Below are positions 23,308 through 32,426 of a DNA stretch of 54,500 nt, piece by piece; positions within the stretch are counted from its first letter, which is position 1; each line of letters starts with the position of its first letter. Origin of the DNA: Oscillospiraceae bacterium (GTDB lineage Bacteria > Bacillota > Clostridia > Oscillospirales > Ruminococcaceae); contig JAFRUS010000096.1 in the NCBI GenBank assembly GCA_017438745.1, forward strand, positions 1 to 54,500, given 5' to 3'. The notes beneath the pieces were generated by a model. It did no database searches, was not told where the DNA came from, and saw nothing but the letters and a program-made list of their open reading frames with translations. Both the position numbers and the translations under genes were made by a program.

Positions 23308-24486
23308 TCAGACAGTCCTTGAAAGCTGCCAGTTTTCTTCAAGAAGCCACAGCTCCGGCACAGGTATACTGTCATCTTTATAAAGGTATTCCGGAATAAC
23401 AAACTTGACATGATTTCCTGCCAGCACGGAGTTTCCTGCCTCCTCTGCCAGCCTGTCATAAATGCCGAGCGTACATACGATATTCATGTCGGAAGACTTG
23501 GAACCGGGAGCTGAACTTAAGTCAGGAAGCCTGTTTCCGGTATCAAGATGCTTTATTATTTCGCAGGCTATCCTTTCGATATCCTCACGGGAAACGACAT
23601 TTTCGGCAATGACCTCATCACGTCCCGGACAGATGAAGGTACACTCGATACCGTTTCTTACGCACATGTCGAGGATCGACAGAGCGCCTTCGGTTATCAG
23701 GCCGATATCTGAGATCTCATGATGTTTTCCGACACCGTTTTCCGGAGCGCTGAGATCGAGTATTACTTTAGGAAGTGTGATCCCTGCACTTTCATCCATA
23801 CGGACATAGAGTTCGTTCTTCTTGGATGAGAGCTTCCAGTTTACTTTCTTAAGGGAATCGCCCGGAACATAGTTTCTGTATCCGTATCCCGGAAATGCCG
23901 CTCTGCCGTATACTGCAGTTGTTTCAGTTTCGTCATCGTCATTGTCCGGAAGCGTATCTGAAATACTTCTGAGTATCTCGGAACAGTCCGTTATCTCATG
24001 TATTTCAGGGATGATATCTATTTCGTGCTCGGTCTGAGGAAAAGGCATCTTAAATCGGAAAATTCCGAGATAGTCGGTTATGTACATGTGACCGATCTTT
24101 ACCGAGGCCGTGCCGCATATAACAGGGAAAACTTTTATGTCAAAGTCAAGATTTCTGTTTTCGGACATTGAAAACCTGTAAACGTCATAATCAGGCTTTC
24201 TGAAATGCTCCGTCGCCCTGAATTCAAAGCTGATGACCGGCAGCGGAAGTATCGTGTTTTTAGTAACACAAACCTTTATCGTACACTCTTTGTTCTTGCG
24301 TACCAGATCATCGTCGCTTTCAATACTAAGCTTTACCCTTTTTCTCGAAAACAGTGTGAGGAACACTGAAACAAGCGGTACGACAATGAGGAACACTGTC
24401 ATTATGCCGCCGGCATTGCGGTCGAAAAGCACCATGTAAGCGGCAGCTGACAGCAGAACTATGATATATGAAAATACTGCTTTCAT
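23308..24486 (-). CDS. DUF58 membrane-anchored protein (MoxR partner)
   Basis: 392 residues. Two N-terminal membrane helices (residues about 4-45) precede a cytosolic domain. The DUF58 signature is GYRNYVPGDSLKKVNWKLSS followed by YVRMDE, leading into a von Willebrand A-like fold (VILDLSAPEN with a MIDAS-like DLS). GGAGGTGA precedes the ATG. It sits between moxR (22 bp) and the transglutaminase gene (13 bp). MoxR AAA ATPases are believed to act as chaperones for such vWA partners. Confidence 0.88.
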   Translation of the reverse strand: MKAVFSYIIVLLSAAAYMVLFDRNAGGIMTVFLIVVPLVSVFLTLFSRKRVKLSIESDDDLVRKNKECTIKVCVTKNTILPLPVISFEFRATEHFRKPDYDVYRFSMSENRNLDFDIKVFPVICGTASVKIGHMYITDYLGIFRFKMPFPQTEHEIDIIPEIHEITDCSEILRSISDTLPDNDDDETETTAVYGRAAFPGYGYRNYVPGDSLKKVNWKLSSKKNELYVRMDESAGITLPKVILDLSAPENGVGKHHEISDIGLITEGALSILDMCVRNGIECTFICPGRDEVIAENVVSREDIERIACEIIKHLDTGNRLPDLSSAPGSKSSDMNIVCTLGIYDRLAEEAGNSVLAGNHVKFVIPEYLYKDDSIPVPELWLLEENWQLSRTV

Positions 24487-24508
24487 AAAGAAGCGTCACC
24501 TCCGCCCG

Positions 24509-25450
24509 TCAGTTCGCAGCATCGGCCGGAACAGGGGTCTCTTCCAGTATCCTCCTTATGAAACCTTCCGATGAACCGTACTTCGTTCTTCCCTTTACGG
24601 AAAGAATAACTCTGAGTGAAAGAACACACTCAGCGATGTACTTGACATCATCAGGTGTAACGTAATCTCTTCCGTTAATGAATGCGATAGCCTTGGAAGC
24701 CTTGTAAAGTGTTATACTTCCTCGCGGACTCACTCCGAGAGTGACCATCTCGCTGTCACGTGTGGTACGTACAATATCAGTTATGTACTTTTTAACTGAC
24801 GGTATTACGCTGACATTCTTTACCTGTTCCTGAAGATCTGCTATATCTTCAAGTGAAATAACGGCACGCACAACGTTCTCAACAGGATTACCGAATTCCG
24901 TTCTTTCAATTATCCTGATTTCTTCCTCGGCTGTCGGATAACCCATGCTGATCTTCATGAAAAAGCGGTCCATCTGTGCTTCCGGAAGATGATATGTTCC
25001 ATAGGTCTCGACCGGATTCTGGGTTGCCATTACCATGAAAGGCTTCGGAAGTTCATGCGTCTTTCCGTCAAGACTTATCTGGCCTTCTTCCATTATCTCG
25101 AGAAGACTTGACTGTGATTTAGGCGAAGCACGGTTTATTTCATCGGCCAGAAGAAAATTGCACAAGGCCGCACCCGGTCTGTACTCGAGTTCGCCTGTTT
25201 TCTGATTTATCATTGAAAATCCGATTATATCGGACGGCATAATATCCGGTGTCATCTGCACACGGTTGAACTTTCCGTCAAGAGACTTGGCAAGAGATGA
25301 AATAAGCTGGGTCTTGCCCACACCCGGAACGTCCTCTATAAGAAGATGGCCCTCACAGAGGAGTGCTGCTATCACCTTTACAATTACGTCTTCCTTTCCG
25401 ACGATCGACTTTTCGATATTATCCTTAAGCATCTGTATTTTTTCGTTCAT
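24509..25450 (-). CDS. MoxR family AAA+ ATPase
   Basis: 313 residues, typical length. Walker A EDVPGVGKTQLI (about 37-48), Walker B ADEINRASPKSQSSLLEIME (about 105-124), sensor-type MATQNPVE and the C-terminal lid with GVSPRGSITLYKASKAIAF. This is a regulatory ATPase or chaperone, cytosolic. AGGTGA lies upstream of the ATG. It is the first gene of the leftward chain moxR, DUF58, transglutaminase, CYTH, uvrC. Confidence is high for the family, with no assigned client beyond its neighbours. Confidence 0.94.
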   Translation of the reverse strand: MNEKIQMLKDNIEKSIVGKEDVIVKVIAALLCEGHLLIEDVPGVGKTQLISSLAKSLDGKFNRVQMTPDIMPSDIIGFSMINQKTGELEYRPGAALCNFLLADEINRASPKSQSSLLEIMEEGQISLDGKTHELPKPFMVMATQNPVETYGTYHLPEAQMDRFFMKISMGYPTAEEEIRIIERTEFGNPVENVVRAVISLEDIADLQEQVKNVSVIPSVKKYITDIVRTTRDSEMVTLGVSPRGSITLYKASKAIAFINGRDYVTPDDVKYIAECVLSLRVILSVKGRTKYGSSEGFIRRILEETPVPADAAN

Positions 25451-25598
25451 TTAATTCACCTGTTTTTCTGTTATTCTGTATCATAATTTCCTTTTACTTA
25501 TTTTCTTTTATATAAACTATATTATAGCAATTTTCAAACTTTTTTTCAATAGCTTTTTATTGGATATTACAAAAATCATATGTGTATGCATACAAAAA

Positions 25599-25623
25599 AG
25601 AGACAGCCGCGCGGACTGTCTCT
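25599..25623 (-). terminator. Terminator after lipoprotein gene
   Basis: AGAGACAG/CTGTCTCT (25599-25606 with 25616-25623), followed leftward by TTTTTTGTATG. The 203-bp gap to moxR also holds AT-rich promoter-like DNA. Confidence 0.88.
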
Positions 25624-25653
25624 GAAATTTGTATTTAATAACCGACCCGGATA

Positions 25654-27093
25654 TCAGTCATACTTGATGTTGAAAGGATCGTATCTCTTAACTGAAGCAT
25701 CGTTGAATGTGATACCGTAGGAATCTGCCCATTCAACAGCCATGTTCTCGAAATCATCCTTGAACATTTCTGAGAGCATGTTTGTTCTCTGGTCACCTTC
25801 GAAGTAATCTTCCCTGCCTGTAATGTCAAGGCGCTGGATAAGGTAAAGGCCATTGTTTTCATCGTCTTCAACCAGAACAGCCGGACCGCCTACCTTGCAG
25901 TCATTGAAAACAGCCTTGTTTACTTTTTCTGACGGGTTGTATCCGTCGTCTTCTGAACCCTTCTTGAATACAGATTCGTTCTTGTAAGGATCAGCATCTT
26001 CTTCTGCCTCGTCCTTTTCGTCTGAAGCATCTTCAGTAACAGCCGGTTCACCGTTTTCATCTGTTACTGCTGCTGTTGTTTCAGCAGCCTTCTCATCTTC
26101 AGAAGCAGCTTCAGTTTCTGAAGCTTCATTTTCATCCTGATCAGCAGCTGCAGTCACGCTTTCCTCAGAATCTTCTGTTTCAGCAGTTGTAACTGCTGTT
26201 TCTTCACCTGACACAGCCTCTGTTACTGCTGCATCTTCAGTACCGGTAACTTCTGTCGTCTGCTCGGCTTCTGTCTTCTCAGCTTCTTCGCCGGAAACAG
26301 CTGCTGTAACTTCAGCCTCACCGGTAACTTCAGCATTTTCCTTTTCTTTTTCTTCGGCAAGCTTCGCCTTGTAATCATTGTACTCATCGATAAGGTCGTC
26401 AAATTTCGTGCCTGATTCAGCCTTCTTCCTGTATTCTTCAGCAAGCTTCTTTACTTCAGCCTTTGCATCGTTGTCGAGTGCATTGCCTTCAGAATCTGTA
26501 AGATCAAACTTTATGTACTTTACTCTTGAATAGTTGCCTTCAAGATATGCAGCGAGCTGTGCGTCATCACATTCCTTTTCGCCGCCTTCACCGTAGTAGT
26601 GGAGGAACACCTTGTTTCTCTTGTAGTCGTGCTCAACGATTTTGCCGAATGATTCCTTGCCGATACCGTTCTTTTCGTACATACCTGAATAATACTGCCA
26701 GAATGTTTCGGACATATTCTTTACATTATCCTGGTCTTCCGGAGTGAGTTCAAGTCCGAGTTCATCAAACTTCTGATTTACAGCTGCAAAGATCTTTACC
26801 TGCTTTGATGCCTTTTCGTTTACCCACTGTGTAACATTTACTCCGTCAACAGTCAGAGTTTTAAGAAGCTTTTCATCCTTGGTATCAAGATCAGCATTTT
26901 CCTTTGTAAGCTTTGAAGTAGCTTCACTCATAGCTTCTGTCTGATAGTAGATATAAATGCCGGAGTTTATTGTTTCATCCTGACATTTAGCTATCCATGA
27001 TGTGCCTTCTCCGCATGCAGTTACAGCGAATGCCATTGTAAGCGCTGTTGCAGCAGCAAGAACTTTTCTGTAAATATTCTTATTGAAAGACAT
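25654..27093 (-). CDS. Lipoprotein, PrsA/SurA-like foldase with acidic insert
   Basis: 479 residues. The signal peptide ends in a lipobox, FAVTAC-GEG (Cys about 27). Residues about 30-215 resemble the helical N-terminal chaperone domain of PrsA/SurA-type proteins (QKFDELGLELTPEDQDNVKN). A low-complexity block of Glu, Thr, Ala and Val runs about 240-360 (EVTGEAEVTAAVSGEEAEK and repeats). The last 100 residues look like a fragment of a peptidyl-prolyl isomerase domain (NDCKVGGPAVLVEDDENNGL). The acidic block seems to interrupt or replace most of the isomerase region. AAAAGGAG lies upstream of the ATG. It probably folds exported proteins at the outer face of the membrane. Isomerase activity is doubtful. 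Confidence 0.7.
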   Translation of the reverse strand: MSFNKNIYRKVLAAATALTMAFAVTACGEGTSWIAKCQDETINSGIYIYYQTEAMSEATSKLTKENADLDTKDEKLLKTLTVDGVNVTQWVNEKASKQVKIFAAVNQKFDELGLELTPEDQDNVKNMSETFWQYYSGMYEKNGIGKESFGKIVEHDYKRNKVFLHYYGEGGEKECDDAQLAAYLEGNYSRVKYIKFDLTDSEGNALDNDAKAEVKKLAEEYRKKAESGTKFDDLIDEYNDYKAKLAEEKEKENAEVTGEAEVTAAVSGEEAEKTEAEQTTEVTGTEDAAVTEAVSGEETAVTTAETEDSEESVTAAADQDENEASETEAASEDEKAAETTAAVTDENGEPAVTEDASDEKDEAEEDADPYKNESVFKKGSEDDGYNPSEKVNKAVFNDCKVGGPAVLVEDDENNGLYLIQRLDITGREDYFEGDQRTNMLSEMFKDDFENMAVEWADSYGITFNDASVKRYDPFNIKYD

Positions 27094-27145
27094 TATTATT
27101 TACTCCTTTTGTCTGTTGTGTATTATCAGCCGTTACTTCCATAAA

Positions 27146-27261
27146 TTAAGGAAACACTGATTAAATCGGAAATCCGGCTTCGCCGGATTTCCGGATGGGG
27201 AGATTGGCGGGGCTTCGCCCCGGCCCCCTGCTGATTTATGAATAAATCAGCGTTTCCTTAA
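27146..27261. repeat. Intergenic structured repeat, copy B (best preserved)
   Basis: The ends are 17-bp inverted repeats with one mismatch: TTAAGGAAACACTGATT (27146-27162) and AATCAGCGTTTCCTTAA (27245-27261). Inside are CGGAAATCCGGC/GCCGGATTTCCG (27167-27178 with 27182-27193), CGGGGC/GCCCCG (27208-27213 with 27217-27222) and CTGATTTAT/ATAAATCAG (27231-27239 with 27242-27250). No open frame of note. The 388-bp gap between the divergent lipoprotein and cdaA genes holds this repeat and the cdaA promoter. It may be a mobile miniature repeat. Confidence 0.8.
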
Positions 27262-27421
27262 GTCCGGAAACAGCAGAATTCCGCTCTGATCACAGCAGAC
27301 GGCGAATATCTTCAGTCACCTGCTGTAATTCATATGCTTTTCTATTATATAATATTTTTGCGGATAAGTCTATAGAAATACGAATATTTTTTTAAACTAA
27401 AAAAACTTATTTAATTAGCTA

Positions 27422-27449
27422 TTGAAAAATTATGAAAATATGATAAAAT
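27422..27449 (+). promoter_or_regulatory. Probable cdaA promoter
   Basis: TTGAAA (27422-27427), 16-bp spacer, TAAAAT (27444-27449) preceded by TGA, an extended -10 form. The cdaA start codon is 33 bases further. Confidence 0.6.
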
Positions 27450-27469
27450 AAATAATAGTATACTTTTAA

Positions 27470-27491
27470 GACGGGAGACGTATGTCCCGTC
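27470..27491 (+). promoter_or_regulatory. Hairpin enclosing the cdaA ribosome binding site and start codon
   Basis: GACGGGA (27470-27476) pairs perfectly with TCCCGTC (27485-27491). The 8-nt loop contains the ATG (27482-27484), and the RBS (GGGAGA) is partly in the stem. Such a fold could limit translation. Confidence 0.5.
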
Positions 27492-28387
27492 AGAAACGAC
27501 AGGAAGTGAAGCATTTGTATCTGAGCGGGCTGTTAGGCTCCTTATGGAGTATTTTCAAATCGATAACACTTGTCGACGTTTTCGACATCGCCCTTCTTTC
27601 GCTTATCATATTCAAGTTAATACAGATAATCCGTGAAACGCGTGCAGTTCAGCTTGCAAAAGGTATTTTGTTTCTTCTGCTCGCCTACTTCACATGTTAC
27701 TTACTGAAATTCAAAGCCATGGAATTCCTGCTTTCAGTTATCCTGAACAACGGATTCATTGCTATTCTTATAATGTTCCAGCCTGAAATGCGGCGCACGC
27801 TTGAAAAGGTCGGACGTACTACCGTTTCAAAACTTGCCATTTTCAACGAACACCCTGATGATTTCGTTGCAAAATGGGAAACTGCCATCAGCGAGATCTG
27901 CAGCAGCGTCGAGGAACTTTCAGCTACCAAGACCGGTGCACTGATCGTACTTGAAAGAAAGACAAGGCTGGGACTTGAGATCAGTTCGGGCACCATGATG
28001 GAATGTCTCCCGAGCAAGGAACTTCTCGGAAATATCTTCTACCCTAAAACACCTCTTCACGACGGTGCGGTTATAATGAGAAACGGCATGATAGTCGCTG
28101 CGGCATGTTATCTTCCGAAACCGGAACGTGAAGAACTTATCGACAAGAAACTCGGATCGCGTCACCGTGCTGCCATCGGCATGAGTGAAAACTCAGATGC
28201 CGTAATAGTAGTAGTATCTGAAGAAACAGGTACTATATCAGTAGCATGCAACGGAAAACTCTTCAGGAACTTCTCTCCTAAGTCACTGAGCATCTTCCTG
28301 ATCGATCATGTCATAAACGACAGGCCGGACGAAGAGAACGAGAGCAGAAAACATCTTCGTCTGTTAAACTGGAGGAAGAAAAAATAA
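27482..28387 (+). CDS. cdaA: Diadenylate cyclase CdaA
   Basis: 301 residues. It makes cyclic di-AMP from two ATP at the membrane. Three N-terminal transmembrane helices (about 28-100) precede the DisA_N (DAC) domain, with the DGA motif in HDGAVIMRNG and the RHR motif in GSRHRAAIG, both required for catalysis. Typical CdaA is about 270 residues; the slightly long N terminus is basic. The stop shares a base with the start of cdaR (TAATG). In many Firmicutes glmM follows cdaR, but here the cellulase gene follows. Confidence 0.96.
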   Translation: MSRQKRQEVKHLYLSGLLGSLWSIFKSITLVDVFDIALLSLIIFKLIQIIRETRAVQLAKGILFLLLAYFTCYLLKFKAMEFLLSVILNNGFIAILIMFQPEMRRTLEKVGRTTVSKLAIFNEHPDDFVAKWETAISEICSSVEELSATKTGALIVLERKTRLGLEISSGTMMECLPSKELLGNIFYPKTPLHDGAVIMRNGMIVAAACYLPKPEREELIDKKLGSRHRAAIGMSENSDAVIVVVSEETGTISVACNGKLFRNFSPKSLSIFLIDHVINDRPDEENESRKHLRLLNWRKKK

Positions 28388-29817
28388 TGAAGAACATACT
28401 GAAAAAGATCAAGCTCTTTGTGGAGCGTTCGCTGGAGCGGGATTCCGTCCTGTTCGTGCTTTCAGTAGTGCTCGCATTCTTCATCTGGGCCTACATAGCA
28501 AACAGCAAATTTCCTGACAAGACCATATACTTCAATGATGTAGCCATAGACTACGAGGCAAGTATAGCAGGAACTCCCGCTGAGGCAGAAGGATACAAGA
28601 TATATGATCCTGACATGCAGACAGCAGACATCAAAGTCAAAGCCAACAGAAGATATATAGGTTATTTAAACAGTAAGAGCTTCTATGTAAAAGCAAATAT
28701 CGACAATTACACAGGTGAACAGCCTGTCACTGCAAAACTCTCAGTGGTCAGATCGGACGACAACCCCTGGGACTGTGAATTTGCACTTAAAGATGCCAAT
28801 AATAATAAGGTAAAGCTTTATCTTTACAAGGAAATAACCAAGACTATCGATGTAACTGTAAACGCACCGGGCATCACCGCTGCGGAAGGTCACAAGTTAA
28901 AGAGTCTCACCTGTGAGTCAGTTTCAATAACAGGACCGGAACCTTATGTAAACATGATAAACTCATGCGAGCTTAACATCACGCAGAACGTGGCCTACGA
29001 CACAAGGAAGTCATTCCAGGTAACAGCTTCCCTCGGAAACATCACGTTCCTTAACGAAAACGGTGAAGATATAAACAAGATAATCAGGCCGTACATGTCA
29101 AAAGATCAGTTCAGGATAAACAAGAGCGAACTTACCGTCATGGTAAATATCTCGAGCATCAAAAACCTCGACATCCAGTACAGTCACATTATTACAGATG
29201 TTCCTGACTACTTCAACAAGCAGTTCATTCTCGACAGACTTTCTTTAAGCACTCCTTCGATAACAGTTTCATCTGATGACCCGTCCATTGACGACATCGA
29301 TTCACTGCCGGTATCGAGCGATGAATCGATCTCACTCAGTTCTATAAACAAGGATTTCTCGGCAGCCTTCGATCTTGCGAAAGCACTTGAAAGCTATCCG
29401 AAACTGAACAACGACTCAAACGTTGTATCGACTTATCTGAAATTCGACAGTACAGGGCTTGCTGAAAAGACTTTTGACAGCATTGATGATTCAAGATTCA
29501 CTATCAAAAATCCATACAAGTCAAAATATGAAGTTCAGCACATCACACAGCGCCTTGACAATGTTACTATTATAGGACCTGAGGAAGACATTGAAAAGAT
29601 AACTGCGGACAATCTTACCGTAGAGATAGATCTTTCAAAAAGCACAGTTTCCGGTAACGGCAAGCTCAAAACTGGAATAAACACCTACAAGGCACTGGTG
29701 CTTTTGCCGTCAAAATTCGAAAACGTATGGGCTTACGGCGAATATACTGTTGATGTCGAGATCTTCGAAAATGAGTACCAGCAAACAGAAGTTACCACCG
29801 CATCTTCTGATTACTGA
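28387..29817 (+). CDS. cdaR: CdaA regulatory protein CdaR (YbbR domains)
   Basis: 476 residues. One N-terminal transmembrane helix (VLFVLSVVLAFFIWAYIANS, about 22-41) is followed by repeated extracytoplasmic YbbR beta-domains (for example VTVNAPGITAAEGHKLKSLT, then VSITGPEPYVNMIN). CdaR binds CdaA and adjusts cyclic di-AMP synthesis. It overlaps cdaA by one base, so the two are coupled. The middle part (about 290-390) is more variable and Ser/Asp-rich. A terminator follows at 29873. Confidence 0.92.
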   Translation: MKNILKKIKLFVERSLERDSVLFVLSVVLAFFIWAYIANSKFPDKTIYFNDVAIDYEASIAGTPAEAEGYKIYDPDMQTADIKVKANRRYIGYLNSKSFYVKANIDNYTGEQPVTAKLSVVRSDDNPWDCEFALKDANNNKVKLYLYKEITKTIDVTVNAPGITAAEGHKLKSLTCESVSITGPEPYVNMINSCELNITQNVAYDTRKSFQVTASLGNITFLNENGEDINKIIRPYMSKDQFRINKSELTVMVNISSIKNLDIQYSHIITDVPDYFNKQFILDRLSLSTPSITVSSDDPSIDDIDSLPVSSDESISLSSINKDFSAAFDLAKALESYPKLNNDSNVVSTYLKFDSTGLAEKTFDSIDDSRFTIKNPYKSKYEVQHITQRLDNVTIIGPEEDIEKITADNLTVEIDLSKSTVSGNGKLKTGINTYKALVLLPSKFENVWAYGEYTVDVEIFENEYQQTEVTTASSDY

Positions 29818-29872
29818 TCACTCTGACACCTGAAAGTTCAGCAGACTACATAAAAAAATACTCGTTTTATAC

Positions 29873-29909
29873 GGTTTCCCATATTCGCAAGATGTGGGAA
29901 ACCTTTTTT
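29873..29909 (+). terminator. Terminator after cdaR
   Basis: GGTTTCCCA/TGGGAAACC (29873-29881 with 29895-29903), followed by TTTTTTC. Confidence 0.9.
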
Positions 29910-29971
29910 CATTGCAATTTCTGAATATTTGTGAACAAAGTATTAATTTTTCAAAGTTTATAAAAAAAGTA

Positions 29972-30000
29972 TTCACAAGCCGCTCATTTTTGTGTATAAT
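29972..30000 (+). promoter_or_regulatory. Probable promoter of the GH9 cellulase
   Basis: TTCACA (29972-29977), 17-bp spacer, TATAAT (29995-30000). The start codon is 71 bases downstream, leaving an AU-rich leader. Confidence 0.7.
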
Positions 30001-30071
30001 AGTATCGTATGGAATTGATTGAAATAAGTTGCATTTATTTTAATTAAAAATTTGAAAGGATGATTTTTCCA

Positions 30072-32333
30072 ATGGTTCAGAAAAATTTAACAGGCAAGGC
30101 TATAGCAGCTGTCGCTGCTCTTACACTCACTGTTTCAGGCCTCGGACAGTCAGCTGCTGTATTTGGCGGAAACACAGTTAAGGCTGCAGGAAGCGACAAC
30201 TACGCTAAGCTCTTACAGGAATCACTCTTCTTCTACGACACTAACATGTGCGGTAAGAATGTTGAGTCAAGAAGCCTTATCTCATGGAGAGGCAACTGTC
30301 ATACTGATGACGAAGTAGACGGCGGTTTCCACGACGCCGGTGACCACGCAATGTTCGGACTTCCACAGGGATTCACAGCATCAGTACTCGGATGGAGCTA
30401 CTACGAATTCAAGGACGCTTATGACGGACTCGGACAGACAGCTCACGTAAAGACAATCTTAAATCACTTCTGTGAATTCTTCAAGGCTTCAACAAAGCTC
30501 AGCGGCGATTCAGTTTCTAACTTTCTCTACCAGAAGGGCGACGGTAATGACGACCACAGCTACTGGGGTGCTCCTGAAAAGCAGGGCGGCGGAAGAAAGA
30601 TGTTCTGGACATCAAACAGTGCCAGCGATATAGCTGCTGACTACGCTGCAGCTCTCGCTATCAACTACCTCAACTTCGGCGACAAGGAAGACCTTAAGTA
30701 CGCTGAAGCTCTCTACAAGTTCTCAACAGCACACAACAAGTGTGAATCAAACGGTACAACAGGCTTCTACTTTGCAAACGGATGCTCACCTACTGATGAA
30801 CAGGCAAACGCAGCAGGCTGGCTCTATCTTGCAACAAAGAACGAATCATACAAGAGTGACTGTGCTTCAAAGCAGACACAGTACCTCGGCTGGTGCGACG
30901 GCTGGGACAACAGAGGTCTCGGTGCAGCATGCGTATACGCTGAGATCACAAACGACTGGTCAAAGGTAAACGGCTACCTCGGCAGCACATGCACAGGCAG
31001 CAACTACCTCTGCATGGATGACTGGGGAAGTGCAAGACTTAACTGCTCAATGCAGTTTACAGCTCTCGTAGCTTCAAAGCACTCAAATGCTGACTACACA
31101 TCATGGTGCAAGGGTCAGATGAACTACATCCTCGGCGACAACCCGTTCAACACATGTCTCGTTACAGGCTTCGCTTCTAACTCAGCTAAGAACGCTCACC
31201 ACAGAGCTGCTTCAGGCTACCAGGGTTACGATGACGGTATGGGCGAAGGCACAACAACTTACCATCCGACAAACGGCAAGACACTCATCGGCGCTCTCGT
31301 AGGCGGTCCTGACAAGGGTGGTATGTACCACGATGTAATGAACGACTATAAGACAAACGAAGTTGCTATCGACTACAACGCAGGTCTTGTAGGTTCAGCT
31401 GCAGGTCTCTACTCAGTATTCAAGAGCGGTACAGTTGAAGCAAGCATTCCTGGCACAAAGAATAACGGTACAGGCGCTGCAACAACTACTCCTTCATCAC
31501 CTTCACCATCTCCATCACCTTCACCAACAACACAGCCAACTCAGCAGCCAACAACTCAGCCTACAACTACAACACAGCCTACACAGCAGCCAACAAGCCA
31601 GCCAACTTCTACAAGCTCAGACGGCGGCTACACTGTAAAGGCTAACAAGAAGGTTACATACAGCGCACTCGGCGAAGATGAAAGAATGATCGGTTTCTCT
31701 TACAAGGATTTCGGTATCTCTGCTAAGGAAAAGATCACAAAGGTTGACGTAAATATCTCAGCAAGCAAGAACATCGGTAAATACGTTGGTCAGTTCGGTA
31801 CTTCAACAACTGATGATGCTGCAGGTTACTGGGCAATGGGCGATGAAATCACTCAGACAATCAGCGGCAACAGCGGCACAATCTCATGGAAGGTTCCTTC
31901 AGATATCTCTTCCATCATCCAGACAGAGTACGGCGGAGAAATCAAGTTCGGTGTATGGTGGATCGACTGTGATGAATTCACAATTGATTCTGTAACTCTC
32001 TACACAAGCGGCGGCAGCTCAGCTACAACTGCTCCTTCAAAGAGCCCATCACCTTCACCAAGCCCGTCTCCATCACCTTCACCATCTCCAAGCCCATCAC
32101 CATCACCTTCACCATCTCCAAGTCCTTCACCATCACCTTCTCCAAATAATGATGATGTAAAGGGCGACGTTAATGCTGACGGTTCAGTTACAACAAACGA
32201 CTACGTAGCACTCATGGGCGCTCTTATCGGCAAGACAGATCTTTCTGCTTCAGGCAAGAAGAACGCTGATATGAACAACGACGGCAAGATCTCTATCATT
32301 GACCTTATTCTTCTCAGAAACAAGTTCAACTGA
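30072..32333 (+). CDS. Cellulosomal GH9 endoglucanase with dockerin
   Basis: 753 residues from the ATG at 30072. The ATG at 30060 overlaps the RBS AAAGGA. A signal peptide spans about 1-38 (cut near VKAAG). The glycoside hydrolase 9 domain spans about 41-460, with catalytic DAGD in GGFHDAGDHAMFG (88-91), the HHRAASG motif and the acid/base Glu in NEVAIDYNAGL. A Thr/Gln/Pro linker follows. Next is a 130-residue beta-rich domain (VTYSALGEDERMIGF to DEFTIDSVTLYTSG) that I cannot name; it may bind carbohydrate. Then comes a (Ser-Pro)n linker and a C-terminal type I dockerin with two calcium loops (DVNADGSVTTND and DMNNDGKISIID). It hydrolyses beta-1,4-glucan and docks onto a cohesin scaffold outside the cell. 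Confidence 0.95.
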   Translation: MVQKNLTGKAIAAVAALTLTVSGLGQSAAVFGGNTVKAAGSDNYAKLLQESLFFYDTNMCGKNVESRSLISWRGNCHTDDEVDGGFHDAGDHAMFGLPQGFTASVLGWSYYEFKDAYDGLGQTAHVKTILNHFCEFFKASTKLSGDSVSNFLYQKGDGNDDHSYWGAPEKQGGGRKMFWTSNSASDIAADYAAALAINYLNFGDKEDLKYAEALYKFSTAHNKCESNGTTGFYFANGCSPTDEQANAAGWLYLATKNESYKSDCASKQTQYLGWCDGWDNRGLGAACVYAEITNDWSKVNGYLGSTCTGSNYLCMDDWGSARLNCSMQFTALVASKHSNADYTSWCKGQMNYILGDNPFNTCLVTGFASNSAKNAHHRAASGYQGYDDGMGEGTTTYHPTNGKTLIGALVGGPDKGGMYHDVMNDYKTNEVAIDYNAGLVGSAAGLYSVFKSGTVEASIPGTKNNGTGAATTTPSSPSPSPSPSPTTQPTQQPTTQPTTTTQPTQQPTSQPTSTSSDGGYTVKANKKVTYSALGEDERMIGFSYKDFGISAKEKITKVDVNISASKNIGKYVGQFGTSTTDDAAGYWAMGDEITQTISGNSGTISWKVPSDISSIIQTEYGGEIKFGVWWIDCDEFTIDSVTLYTSGGSSATTAPSKSPSPSPSPSPSPSPSPSPSPSPSPSPSPSPSPSPNNDDVKGDVNADGSVTTNDYVALMGALIGKTDLSASGKKNADMNNDGKISIIDLILLRNKFN
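32035..32145 (+). repeat. Serine-proline linker repeat in cellulase gene
   Basis: An irregular CCA/TCA/AGC hexamer run encodes about 18 Ser-Pro pairs between the beta-rich domain and the dockerin. A shorter Pro/Thr/Gln run is at 31495-31610. Confidence 0.9.
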
Positions 32334-32378
32334 TAAAAGATTAATTCAGTATTATTAAATACCTGATATAACTTGAAG

Positions 32379-32420
32379 CCATAGTATTTCGAATGAGATA
32401 CTATGGTTTCTTTCTTTTTA
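32379..32420 (+). terminator. Terminator after cellulase gene
   Basis: CCATAGTAT/ATACTATGG (32379-32387 with 32398-32406), followed by TTTCTTTCTTTTT. Confidence 0.88.
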
Positions 32421-32426
32421 TCTTTC

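Noticed and set aside
31435..31638. His/Leu/Gln-rich frame inside the cellulase gene
   Set aside because: Shadow of the Pro/Thr/Ser linker repeats in another frame.
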